The position numbers and the translations under genes were made by a program. Below, piece after piece: positions 52,201 through 64,000 of a DNA stretch of 64,000 nt (positions within the stretch are counted from its first letter, which is position 1; each line of letters begins with the position of its first letter). Origin of the DNA: Prosapia bicincta (lineage: Eukaryota > Arthropoda > Insecta > Hemiptera > Cercopidae). The DNA lies in contig JBAIZL010000007.1 in NCBI GenBank assembly GCA_036971475.1, positions 29,334,447 to 29,398,446 of the forward strand, written 5' to 3'. The notes under the pieces are model-generated. The model did not search any database and was not told the origin of the DNA. It saw only the letters and a list, made by a program, of their open reading frames with translations.

Positions 52201-53750
52201 TGCGGAAAACGTTTTTGAATTTATAATAATTTTAAAAAACTAAACAGAGCTGAAGGGTTTGTAGAGCACTCATAATTGGGATGGCTGAGGACAAGATAAC
52301 CTCTAGATGCTTGTCTACCTCTTAATGACGTAATCATGTGAAGCCTACAGAAAACGTGTTTGGATTTATTATAATCTCAAAAAATCCATACAGAGCTTAA
52401 GGGTTTGTAGAGCAATCATAATTGGGAAGGCTGAGGACGAGATAACCTCTTTATGCATGTCTACCTCTTGAAGACGTAATCATGTGATGCCTACAAAAAA
52501 CGTAATTGGATTTATTATAATCTCAAAAAACCAAACAGAGCTGAAGGGTTTGTAGAGCACTCATAATTGGGAAGGCTGAGGACGAGATAACCACTAGAGG
52601 CTTGTTGACCTCTTGATGGCGTAATCATGGGACGTCTAAAGAAAACGTGTTTGGATTAATTATAATCTCAACAAACCATACTGAGCTCAAAGGTTTGTAA
52701 AGCACTCATAATTGGGAAGGCTGAGGACGTGATAACCTCTATATGCATGTCTACCTCTTGATGACGTAATTATGGGACGTCTACAGAAAACGTGTTTGGA
52801 TTTATTATAATCTCAAAAAACCATACAGAGCTTAAAGGTTTGTAGAGCACTCATAATTGGGAAGGCTGAGGACGAGATAACCTCTAGATGCTTGTCCACC
52901 TAATGATGACGTAATCATGTGATGCCTACAGAAAATGTGTTTGGATTTATTATAATCTCAAAAAAACCATACAGAGCTTAAGGGTTTGTAGAGCACCCAT
53001 AATTGGGAAGGCTGAGGACGAGATCACCTCTATATGCATGTCTCTCTCATGATGACGTAATAATGGGGCGTCTACAGAAAACGTTTTTGAAGTTTTTATA
53101 ATCTCAATAAAACAAACAGAGCTGAAGGTCTTGTAGAGCACTCATAATTTGGAAGGCTGAGGAAGAGATAACCTCTATATGCTTGTCTACCTCTTGATGA
53201 CGTAATCATGTGATGCCTACAGAAAACGTATTTGGATTTATTATAATCTCAAAAAAAAACAGAGCTGAAGGGTTTGTAGAGCACTCATAATAGGGAAGGC
53301 TGAGGACGAGATAACCTCTATATGCATGTCTAACTCTTGATGACGTAATTATGGAACGTATACAGAAAACGTATTTGAATTTATTATAATCTCAAAAAAC
53401 CAAACAGAGCTGTATGGTTTGTAGAGCACCCATAATTGGGTAGGCTGAGGACGAGATAACCTCTATATGCTTGTCTACCTCTTGATGACGTAATCATGTG
53501 ATGCCTACAGAAAACGTATTTGGATTTATTATAATCTCAAATAAACCCAAACAGAGCTTAAGTGTTTGTAGAGCAATCATAATTGGGAAGGCAGAGGACG
53601 AGATAACCTCTATTTGCATGTCTACCTCTTGATGACGTAATTATGGAACGTCTACAGAAAACGTGTTTGAATTTATTATAACCTCATAAAACCAAACAGA
53701 ACTGAAGGGTTTATAGAGCACTTATAATTGGGAAGGCTGAGGACGAGATA

Positions 53751-53812
53751 ACCTCTAGATGCTTGTCTACCTCTTAATGACACCTCTAGATGCTTGTCTA
53801 CCTCTTAATGAC
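53751..53812. repeat. 31-bp duplication inside a satellite monomer
   Basis: ACCTCTAGATGCTTGTCTAC with its following CTCTTAATGAC occurs at 53751 and again at 53782, lengthening one monomer by 31 bp. It is the only such internal duplication noticed in the array. Confidence 0.85.
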
Positions 53813-56800
53813 GTAATCATGTGATGGCTACAGAAAACGTATTTGGATTTTATATAATCTCAAAAAACCAAACAGAGCTGAAGGGTTTGTAGAGCACCCA
53901 TAATTGGGAAGGCTGAGGACGAGATCACCTATATATGCATGTCTACCTCTTGATGACGTAATCATTCGACTTCTACAGAAAACGTGTTTGAATTAATTAT
54001 AATCTCAAAAAACCATACAGAGGCTAAGGGTTTGTAGAGCACTCATAATTGGGAAGGCTGAGGACGAGATAACCTCTAGATGCTTGTTGACCTCTTGATG
54101 GCGTAATCATGGGACGTCTACAGAAAACGTGTTTGAATTTTTTATAATCTCAAAAAACCAAACAAAGCTGAACAGTTTATAGAGCACCCATAATTGGGAA
54201 AGCTGAGGACGAGATAACCTCTATATGCATGTCTACCTCCTGATGACGTAATTATTGGACGTCTACAGAAAACGTGTTTGAATTTATTATAATTTCAAAA
54301 AGCCAAACAGATCTGAAGGGTTTGTAGAGCACTCATAATTGGGAAGGCTGAGGACAAGGTAACCTCTAGATGCTTGTCTACCTCTTAATGACGTAATCAT
54401 GTGAAGCCTACAGAAAACGTGTTTGGATTTATTATAATCTCAAAAAACCATACAGAGCTTAAGGGTTTGTAAAGCACTCATAATTGCAAAGGCTGAGGAC
54501 GAGATAAACTCTATATGCTTGTCTACCTCTTGTTGACGTAATCATGTGATGCCTACAGAAAACTTATTTGGATTCATTATAATCTCAAAAAACCATACAT
54601 AGCTTAAGGGTTTGTAGAGCACCCATAATTGGCAAAGCTGAGGACGAGATAACCTCTATATGCATGTCTACCTCTTAAAGACGTAATCATGTGATGCTTA
54701 CAAAAAACGTATTTGGATTTATTATAATCTCAAAAAACCAAACAGAGCTGAAGGGTTTGTAGAGCACTCATAGTTGGGAAGGCTGAGGACGAGATAACCT
54801 CTAGATGCTTGTTGACCTCTTGATGGCGTAATCATGGGACGTCTACAGAAAACGTGTTTGAATATTTATAATCTCAAAAAAGCATACAGAGCTTAAGGGT
54901 TTGTAGAGCACCCATAATTGGGAAAGCTGAGGACGAGATCACCTCCATATGCATGTCTACCTCTTGATGACCTAATGATGGGACGTCTACAGAAAACGTG
55001 TTTGAATTTTTTATAATCTCAATAAAAAAAAACGGAGCTGAAGGGTTTGTAGAGCACTCATAATTGGGAAGGCTGAGGACGAGATAACCTCTAGATGCGT
55101 GTCTACCTTTTGATGACGTAATCATGTAATGCCTACAGAAAACGTGTTTGAATTTAATATATTCTCAAAAAACTAAACAGACCTGAAGGGTTTGTAGAGC
55201 ACTTATAATTGGGAAGGTTGAGGACGAGATAACCTCTAGATGCTTGTTTACCTCTTGATGACGTAATCATGGGACTTCTACAGAATACGTGTTTGGATTA
55301 ATTATAATCTCAAAAAAATATACATAGCTTAAGGGTTTGTAGAGCACTCACAATTGGGAAGGCTGAGGACGAGATAACCTCTAGATGCTTGTCCACCTCA
55401 TGATGACGTAATCATGTGATGCCTACAGAGAATGTGATTGGATTTATTATAATCTCAAAAAAACCATAAAGAGCTTAAGGGTTTGTAGAGCACCCTTAAT
55501 TGAGAACGCTAAGGACGAGATCACCTCTATATGCATGTCTACCTCTTGAATACGTAATTATGGGACGTCTACGGAAAACGTTTTTGAATTTTATAAAATC
55601 TCAATAAAAGAAACAGAGCTGAAGGGTTTGTAGAGCTCTCATAATTGGGAAGGCTGAGGACGAGATAACCTCTATATGCTTGTCTACCTCTTGATGACGT
55701 AATCATGTGATGTCTACAGAGAACGTATTTGGATTTATTATAATCATAAAAAACCAAATAGGGATGAAGGGTTTGTAGAGCACCCATAATTGGGAAAGCT
55801 GAGGACGATATAACCTCTATATGCATGTCTACCTCTTAAAGACGTAATCATGTGATGCTTACAAAAAACGTGTTTGGATTAATAATAATCTCAACAAACC
55901 ATACTGAGCTTAAAGGTTTGTAAAGCACTCATAATTCGGAATGCTGAGGACGAGATAACCTCTAGATGCTTGTCTACCTCTTGATCACGTAATCGGGGGA
56001 CTTCTACAGAAAACGTGTTTGGATTAATTATAATCTCAAAAAACCATACAGAGCTTAAGGGTTTATAGAGCACACATAATTGGGAAGGCTGAGGACGAGA
56101 TAAGGTCTATATGCTTGTCTGCCTCTTGATGACGTAATTATGGGACGTCTACAGAAAACGTGATTGAATTTATAATAATTACAAAAAATTAAACAGAGCT
56201 GTAGGATTTGTAGAGCACTCATAATTGGGAAGGCTGAGGACAAGATAACCTCTAGATGCTTGTCTACCTCTTGTTGACGTAATCATGTGATGCCTACAGA
56301 AAACTTATTTGGATATATTATAATCTCAAAAAACCATACAGAGCTTAAGGGTTTGTAGAGCACCCATAATTGGGAAGGCTGAGGACGACATAACCTCTAT
56401 ATGCATGTCTACCTCTTGAAGACGTAATCATGTGATTCTTACAGAAAACGTGTTTGAATTTATTATAATCTCAAAAAACCAAACAGAGCTGAATGGTTTG
56501 TAGAGCACCCATAATTTGGAAGGCTGAGGACGAGATAACCTCTATATGCATGTCCCCCTCCTGATGACGTAATTATGGGACGTCTACAGAAAACGTGTCT
56601 GAATTTATTATAATCTCAAAAAAAAAAACAGAGCTGAAGGGTTTGTAGAGCACTCATAATTGGGAAGGCTGAGGACGAGATAACCTCTAGATGCTTATCT
56701 ACCTCTTGATGACGTAATCGTGGGACTTCTACAGAAAACGTGTTTGGATTAATTATAATCTCAAAAACCATACAGAGCTTAAGGGTTTGTAGAGCACACA

Positions 56801-57779
56801 TAATTGGGAAGGCTGAGGGCGAGATAACCTCTAGATCCTTGTCTACCTCATGATGACGTAATCATGTGATGCCTACAGAAAACGTGTTTGGTTTATATAT
56901 AATCTCAAAAAACCATACAGAGCTTAAGGGTTTGTAGATCACACATAATTGGGAAGGCTGAGGACGAGATAACCTCTATATGCTTGTCTGCCTCTTGATG
57001 ACGTAATTATGGGACGTCTACAGAAAACGTGTTTGAATTTATAATAATTTCAATAAACCAAACAGAGCTGAAGGGTTTGTAGGGCACTCATAATTGGGAA
57101 GGCTGAGGACAAGATAACCTCTAGATGCTTGTCTACCTCTTAATGACGTAATCATGTGAAGCCTACAGAAAACGTGTTTGGATTTATTATAATCTCAAAA
57201 AACCATACAGAGCTTAAGGGTTTGTAAAGCACTCATAATTGGAAAGGCTGAGGACGAGATAACCTCTATATGCTTGTCTACCTCTTGTTGACGTAATCAT
57301 GTGATGCCTACAGAAAACTTATATGGATTCATTATAATCTCAAAAAACCATACAGAGCTTAAGGGTTTGTAGAGCACTCATAAATGGGACGGCTGAGGTC
57401 GAGATAACCTCTATATGCATGTCTACCTCTTAATGACGTAATTATGGGACGTATACAGAAAACGTGTTTGAATTTATTATAATCTCAAAAAACCATACAG
57501 AGCTTAAGGGTTTGTAGAGCACTCATAATTGGGAAGGCTGAGGACGAGATAACCTCTATATGCTTGTCTACCTCTTGATGACGTAATCATGGGATGCCTA
57601 CAGAAAACGTATTTGGATTGATTATAATCTCAAAAAAAAAAACAGAGCTGAAGGGTTTGTAGAGCACTCATAAATGGGACGGCTGAGGTCGAGATAACCT
57701 CTATATGCATGTCTACCTCTTAATGACGTAATTATGGGACGTATACAGAAAACGTGTTTGAATTTATTATAATCTCAAA

Positions 57780-59808
57780 AAACTAAACAGAGCTGAAGGG
57801 TTTGTAGAGCACTTATAATTGGGAAGGCTGAGGACGAGATAACCTCTAGATGCTTGTTTACCTCTTGATGACGTAATCATGGGACTTCTACAGAAAACGT
57901 GTTTGGATTAATTATAATCTCAAAAAACCATACATAGCTTAAGGGTTTGTAGAGCACTCATAAATTGTTAAGGCTGAGGACAAGATAACCTCTAGATGCT
58001 TGTCCACCTCTTGAAGACGTAATTATGGGACGTCTACGGAAAACGTTTGTGAATTTTATATAATCTCAATAAAACAAACAGAGCTGAAGGGATTGCAGAG
58101 CACTTATAATTGGGAAGGCTGAGGACGAGATAACCTCTATATGCTTGTCTACCTCTTGATGACGTAATCATGTGATGTCTACAGAGAACGTATTTGGATT
58201 TATTAGAATCATAAAAAACCAAATAGTACTGAAGGGTTTGTAGAGCACCCATAATTGGGAAAGCTGAGGACGAGATAACTTCTATATGCATGTCTACCTC
58301 TTAAAGACGTAATCATGTGATGCTTACAAAAAACGTATTTGGATTTATTAATAATCTCAAAAAACCAAACAGAGCTGAAGGGTTTGTAGAGCACTCATAA
58401 TTGGGAAGGCTGAGGACGAGATAACCTCTATATGCATGTCAACCTCTTGATGACGTAATTATGGGACGTCTACAAAAAACGTTTTTGAATTTTTTATAAT
58501 CTCAATAAAACAAACAGAGCTGATGGGTTTGTAGAGCACTCATAATTGGGAAGGCTAAGGACGAGATAACCTCTAGATGCTTGTCTACCTCTTGATGACG
58601 TAATCATGTTATGCCTACAGAAAAAGTGTTTGGATTTATTATAACCTCAAAAAACCATACATAGCTTAAGGGTTTGTAGAGCACTCATAATTGGGAAGGC
58701 TGAGGACGAGATAACCTCTATATGCTTGTCTACCTCTTGATGACGTAATCATGTGAGGCCTACAGAGAACGTATTTGGATTTATTATAATCACAAAAAAC
58801 CAAATAGAGCTGAAGGGTTTGTAGAGCACCCATAATTTTGAAGGCTGAGGACGAGATAACCTCTATATGCATGTCTACCTCTTAAAGACGTAATCATGTG
58901 ATGCCTACAGAAAACGTATTTGGATTTATAATAATCTCAAAAAACCAAACAGAGCTGAAGGGTTTGTATAGCACTCATAATTGGGAAGGCTGAGGACGAG
59001 ATAACCTCTATATGCATGTCTAGCTCTTGATTACGTAATTATGGGACGTCTATAGAAAACGTGTTTGAATTTATTATATTTTCAAAAAACCTCACAGAGC
59101 TGAAGGGTTTGTAGAGCACTCATAATTGGGAAGGCTGAGGACGAGATAACCTCTAAATGCTTGTTTACCTCTTGATGGCGTAATCATGAGACGTCTACAG
59201 AAAACGTGTTTGGATTAATTATAATCTCCACAAACCATACAGGGCTTAAAGGTTTGTAAAGCACTCATAATTGGGAAGGCTGAGGACGAGATAACCTCTA
59301 GATGCTTGTTTACCTCTGGATGGCGTAATCATGGGACGTCTACAGAAAACGTGTTTGGATTTATTATAATCTCAACAAACTATACAGAGCTAAAAGGTCT
59401 GTAAAGCACTCATAATTGCGAAGGCTGAGGACGAGATAACCTCTAGATGCTTATCTACCTCTTGATGACGTAATCATTTTATGCCTACAGAAAACGTGTT
59501 TTGATTTATTATATTCTCAAAAAACCAAACAGAGCTGAAGGGTTTGTAGAGCACCCATAATTGGGAAGGCTGAGGATGAGATAACCACTAGATGCTTGTC
59601 TACCTCTTGATGACGTAATCATTTTATGCCTACAGCAAAACGTGTTTGAATTTATTATAATTTCAAAAAACCAAACAGAGCTGAAGGGTTTGTAGAGCAC
59701 TTATAATTGGGAAGGCTGAGGACGAGATAACCTCTAGATGCTTGTCTACTTCTTGATAACGTAATCATGTGAAGCCTACAGAAAACGTGTTTGGATTTAT
59801 TATAATCT
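57780..59808. repeat. Satellite block duplicated at 61972-64000 (offset 4192)
   Basis: The segment carries private variants such as CATAAATTGTTAAGGCTG, GGGATTGCAGAGCAC, ATTAGAATCATAAAAAACC and CAAACCATACAGGGC. All recur 4192 bp later up to the right edge of the window, so the second copy is truncated by the window. Differences are few, for example GAAGGCTG/GAATTCTG near 57824 and 62016. Confidence 0.9.
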
Positions 59809-60530
59809 CAAAAAACCATACAGAGCTTAAGGGTTTGTAAAGCACTCATAATTGGAAAGGCTGAGGACGAGATAACCTCTATATGATTGTCTACCTCTTG
59901 TTGACGTAATCATGTGATGCCTACAGAAAACTTATATGGATTCATTATAATCTCAAAAAACCATACATAGCTTAAGGGTTTGTAGAGCACTCATAATTGG
60001 GAAGGCTGAGGACGAGATAACCTCTAGATGCGTGTCTACCTCTTGATGACGTAATCATGATATGCCTACAGAAAACGTGTTTGGATTTATTATAATCTCA
60101 AAAAACCATACATAGCTTAAGGGTTTGTAGAGCACTCATAATTGGGAAGGCTGAGGACGAGATAACCTCTATATGCTTGTCTACCTCTTGATGACGTAAT
60201 CATGGGATGCCTACAGAAAACGTATTTGGATTTATTATAATCTCAAAAAAAAAACAGAGCTGAAGGGTTTGTAGAGCACTCATAAATGGGAAGGCTGAGG
60301 TCGAGATAACCTCTATATGCATGTCTACCTCTTAATGACGTAATTATGGGACGTATACAGAAAACGTGTTTGAATTTATTATAATCTCAAAAAACCATAC
60401 AGAGCTTAAGGGTTTGTAGAGCACTCATAATTGGGAAGGCTGAGGACGAGATAACCTCTATATGCTTGTCTACCTCTTGATGACGTAATTATGGGACGTC
60501 TACAGAAAACGTGTTTGAATTTATTATAAT
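59767..60530. repeat. Satellite block duplicated at about 61202-61965 (offset 1435)
   Basis: GAAGCCTACAG at 59771 recurs at 61206. The run of private variants that follows is shared: CTTGTTGACG, AACTTATATGGATTC, ATGCGTGTC, CATGATATGCC and CATAAATGGGAAGG. A related copy of the first part also occurs from about 57168. Confidence 0.8.
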
Positions 60531-60879
60531 CTCAAAAAACCATACAGAGTTTAAGGGTTTGTAGAGCACTCATAATTGGGAAGGCTGAGGACGAGATAAC
60601 CTCTAGATGCTTGTTTACCTCTTGACGGCGTAATCATGGGACGTCTACAGAAAACGTGTTTGGATTTATTATAATCTCAACAAACTATACAGAGCTAAAA
60701 GGTCTGTAAAGCACTCATAATTGCGAAGGCTGAGGACGAGATAACCTCTAGATGCTTATCTACCTCTTGATGACGTAATCATTGGATGCCTACAGAAAAC
60801 GTGTTTTGATTTATTATATTCTCAAAAAACCAAACAGAGCTGAAGGGTTTGTAGAGCACTTATAATTGGGAAGGCTGAG

Positions 60880-61150
60880 GACGAGATAACCTCTAGGTGC
60901 TTGTCTACTTCTTGATAACGTAATCATGTGATGCCTACAGAAAACGGGTTTAGATTTATTATAATCTCATAAAGTAGCTGAAGGGTTTGTAAAGCACTCA
61001 TAATTGGGAAGGCTGAGGACGAGATAACCTCTAGGTGCTTGTCTACTTCTTGATAACGTAATCATGTGATGCCTACAGAAAACGGGTTTAGATTTATTAT
61101 AATCTCATAAAGAAGCTGAAGGGTTTGTAAAGCACTCATAATTGGGAAGG
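60880..61150. repeat. Two adjacent short (138-bp) satellite monomers
   Basis: The variant AAAACGGGTTTAGATTTATT occurs at 60941 and 61079, 138 bp apart. It is followed in both by a deletion that fuses ATCTCATAAAG directly to AGCTGAAGGG, removing the usual AAAAACCATACAG segment. The shortened monomer has itself been duplicated. Confidence 0.85.
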
Positions 61151-61971
61151 CTGAGGACGAGATAACCTCTAGATGCTTGTCTACCTCTTAATGACGTAAT
61201 CATGTGAAGCCTACAGAAAACGTGTTTGGATTTATTATAATCTCAAAAAACCATACAGAGCTTAAGGGTTTGTAAAGCACTCATAATTGGAAAGGCTGAG
61301 GACGAGATAACCTCTATATGCTTGTCTACCTCTTGTTGACGTAATCATGTGATGCCTACAGAAAACTTATATGGATTCATTATAATCTCAAAAAACCATA
61401 CATAGCTTAAGGGTTTGTAGAGCACTCATAATTGGGAAGGCTGAGGACGAGATAACCTCTAGATGCGTGTCTACCTCTTGATGACGTAATCATGATATGC
61501 CTACAGAAAACGTGTTTGGATTTATTATAATCTCAAAAAACCATACATAGCTTAAGGGTTTGTAGAGCACTCATAATTGGGAAGGCTGAGGACGAGATAA
61601 CCTCTATATGCTTGTCTACCTCTTGATGACGTAATCATGGGATGCCTACAGAAAACGTATTTGGATTTATTATAATCTCAAAAAAAAAACAGAGCTGAAG
61701 GGTTTGTAGAGCACTCATAAATGGGAAGGCTGAGGTCGACATAACCTCTATATGCATGTCTACCTCTTAATGACGTAATTATGGGACGTATACAGAAAAC
61801 GTGTTTGAATTTATTATAATCTCAAAAAACCATACAGAGCTTAAGGGTTTGTAGAGCACTCATAATTGGGAAGGCTGAGGACGAGATAACCTCTATATGC
61901 TTGTCTACCTCTTGATGACGTAATTATGGGACGTCTACAGAAAACGTGTTTGAATTTAATATATTCTCAAA

Positions 61972-64000
61972 AAACTAAACAGAGCTGAAGGGTTTGTAGA
62001 GCACTTATAATTGGGAATTCTGAGGACGAGATAACCTCTAGATGCTTGTTTACCTCTTGATGACGTAATCATGGGACTTCTACAGAAAACGTGTTTGGAT
62101 TAATTATAATCTCAAAAAACCATACATAGCTTAAGGGTTTGTAGAGCACTAATAAATTGTTAAGGCTGAGGACAAGATAACCTCTAGATGCTTGTCCACC
62201 TCTTGAAGACGTAATTATGGGACGTCTACGGAAAACGTTTTTGAATTTTATATAATCTCAATAAAACAAACAGAGCTGAAGGGATTGCAGAGCACTTATA
62301 ATTGGGAAGGCTGAGGACGAGATAACCTCTATATGCTTGTCTACCTCTTGATGACGTAATCATGTGATGTCTACAGAGAACGTATTTGGATTTATTAGAA
62401 TCATAAAAAACCAAATAGTACTGAAGGGTTTGTAGAGCACCCATAATTGGGAAAGCTGAGGACGAGATAACTTCTATATGCATGTCTACCTCTTAAAGAC
62501 GTAATCATGTGATGCTTACAAAAAACGTATTTGGATTTATTAATAATCTCAAAAAACCAAACAGAGCTGAAGGGTTTGTAGAGCACTCATAATTGGGAAG
62601 GCTGAGGACGAGATAACCTCTATATGCATGTCAACCTCTTGATGACGTAATTATGGGACGTCTACAAAAAACGTTTTTGAATTTTTTATAATCTCAATAA
62701 AACAAACAGAGCTGATGGGTTTGTAGAGCACTCATAATTGGGAAGGCTAAGGACGAGATAACCTCTAGATGCTTGTCTACCTCTTGATGACGTAATCATG
62801 TTATGCCTACAGAAAAAGTGTTTGGATTTATTATAACCTCAAAAAACCATACATAGCTTAAGGGTTTGTAGAGCACTCATAATTGGGAAGGCTGAGGACG
62901 AGATAACCTCTATATGCTTGTCTACCTCTTGATGACGTAATCATGTGAGGCCTACAGAGAACGTATTTGGATTTATTATAATCACAAAAAACCAAATAGA
63001 GCTGAAGGGTTTGTAGAGCACCCATAATTGGGAAGGCTGAGGACGAGATAACCTCTATATGCATGTCTACCTCTTAAAGACGTAATCATGTGATGCCTAC
63101 AGAAAACGTATTTGGATTTATAATAATCTCAAAAAACCAAACAGAGCTGAAGGGTTTGTATAGCACTCATAATTGGGAAGGCTGAGGACGAGATAACCTC
63201 TATATGCATGTGTAGCTCTTGATTACGTAATTATGGGACGTCTATAGAAAACGTGTTTGAATTTATTATATTTTCAAAAAACCTCACAGAGCTGAAGGGT
63301 TTGTAGAGCACTCATAATTGGGAAGGCTGAGGACGAGATAACCTCTAAATGCTTGTTTACCTCTTGATGGCGTAATCATGAGACGTCTACAGAAAACGTG
63401 TTTGGATTAATTATAATCTCCACAAACCATACAGGGCTTAAAGGTTTGTAAAGCACTCATAATTGGGAAGGCTGAGGACGAGATAACCTCTAGATGCTTG
63501 TTTACCTCTTGATGGCGTAATCATGGGACGTCTACAGAAAACGTGTTTGGATTTATTATAATCTCAACAAACTATACAGAGCTAAAAGGTCTGTAAAGCA
63601 CTCATAATTGCGAAGGCTGAGGACGAGATAACCTCTAGATGCTTATCTACCTCTTGATGACGTAATCATTTTATGCCTACAGAAAACGTGTTTTGATTTA
63701 TTATATTCTCAAAAAACCAAACAGAGCTGAAGGGTTTGTAGAGCACCCATAATTGGGAAGGCTGAGGATGAGATAACCTCTAGATGCTTGTCTACCTCTT
63801 GATGACGTAATCATTTTATGCCTACAGCAAAACGTGTTTGAATTTATTATAATTTCAAAAAACCAAACAGAGCTGAAGGGTTTGTAGAGCACTTATAATT
63901 GGGAAGGCTGAGGACGAGATAACCTCTAGATGCTTGTCTACTTCTTGATAACGTAATCATGTGAAGCCTACAGAAAACGTGTTTGGATTTATTATAATCT
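61972..64000. repeat. Second copy of the 4192-bp-offset satellite block, cut by the window edge
   Basis: Matches 57780-59808 nearly base for base, including the CATAAATTGTTAAGG and ATTAGAATCATAAAAAACC variants. The last bases (TGTGAAGCCTACAGAAAACG near 63960) align to 59768, so the duplication continues outside the window. Confidence 0.9.

Larger units (their letters stand above)
16630..64000. repeat. Satellite DNA: about 145-bp monomer, about 327 head-to-tail copies, continuing past the window
   Basis: One monomer repeats without interruption for 47 kb in a single orientation. For example ACAGAAAACGTG at 17269 recurs at 17414, 145 bp on. Landmarks in order are GAGGACGAGATAACCTCTA, GCTTGTCTACCTCTTGATG, ACGTAATCATG, a variable GTGATGCC / GGACGTC / GGACTTC segment, TACAGAAAACGTGTTTGGAT, TTATTATAATCTCAAAAA, CAGAGCTTAAGGGTTTGTAG and AGCACTCATAATTGGGAAGG. 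Indels are small, such as extra TA in CTCTATATATATGC and variable A-runs. The first monomers, 16630-16760, are the most diverged, as expected at an array edge. Short minus-strand open frames repeating YLVLSLPNY-like text arise because the monomer is one base longer than a multiple of three. They are not genes. Confidence 0.98.

Noticed and set aside
16968..63892. Dozens of 60-85-codon minus-strand open frames with YLVLSLPNY / NPSALFGF text
   Set aside because: They arise from the 145-bp satellite (one base more than a multiple of three, so the frame shifts each monomer), always start and stop at the same monomer positions, and match no protein family.
16630..64000. CRISPR-like interpretation of the regular repeat
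   Set aside because: The whole 145-bp unit is repeated, with no unique spacers, and the context is eukaryotic, so it is a satellite.

Overview
The window is eukaryotic and most likely from an insect or another arthropod. It is AT-rich, gene-poor and dominated by non-coding tandem repeats. The one confidently named gene piece is the first coding exon of an alpha2-adrenergic-like octopamine (biogenic amine) receptor. It lies on the minus strand at 13394-14056 and ends in a canonical splice donor after TM4. The exons for TM5-TM7 were not found in the window.

Layout, left to right. 1-1414 is a 94-bp tandem array of about 15 copies, cut by the window edge. 1415-3682 is unrecognised AT-rich DNA. 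3683-4686 is an 83-bp tandem array of 12 copies carrying a 12-bp palindrome in most units. 4942-6389 holds two plus-strand exon candidates whose splice phases match and which together give a 116-residue C-terminus of an unrecognised protein. The intron between them contains a roughly 360-bp (GT)n microsatellite ending 45 nt before the acceptor. About 6880-8045 is a 116-bp repeat that is itself a trimer of a 38-39-bp unit. 9072-9383 and 15647-15830 are two related palindromic, MITE-like elements that share a hammerhead-ribozyme-like core. 9850-13205 is an unusual block: CpG-rich patches at each end and a strongly C-depleted AT-rich middle of about 2 kb. It may be the remains of a retroelement or an untranslated transcription unit. 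13394-14056 is the receptor exon, and 14057-16629 is its 5' flank.

From about 16630 to the right edge, 47 kb (74% of the window), the sequence is one uninterrupted head-to-tail satellite. Its monomer is about 145 bp, giving about 327 copies in one orientation. Multi-monomer blocks are duplicated inside it. The clearest is a 3041-bp (21-monomer) unit present twice in direct tandem at 37177-43259. Others are duplicated at offsets of about 4.06-4.2 kb, 2.6 kb, 2.3 kb, 1.4 kb and 0.58 kb. Most monomers carry an imperfect bZIP-like dyad, ATGACGTAATCAT. Short open frames on the minus strand of the satellite are translation artefacts.

The receptor exon and the plus-strand exon pair look like unrelated genes on opposite strands. 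If the receptor's later exons lie beyond the left edge, the plus-strand exons and the left tandem arrays would sit inside its intron.
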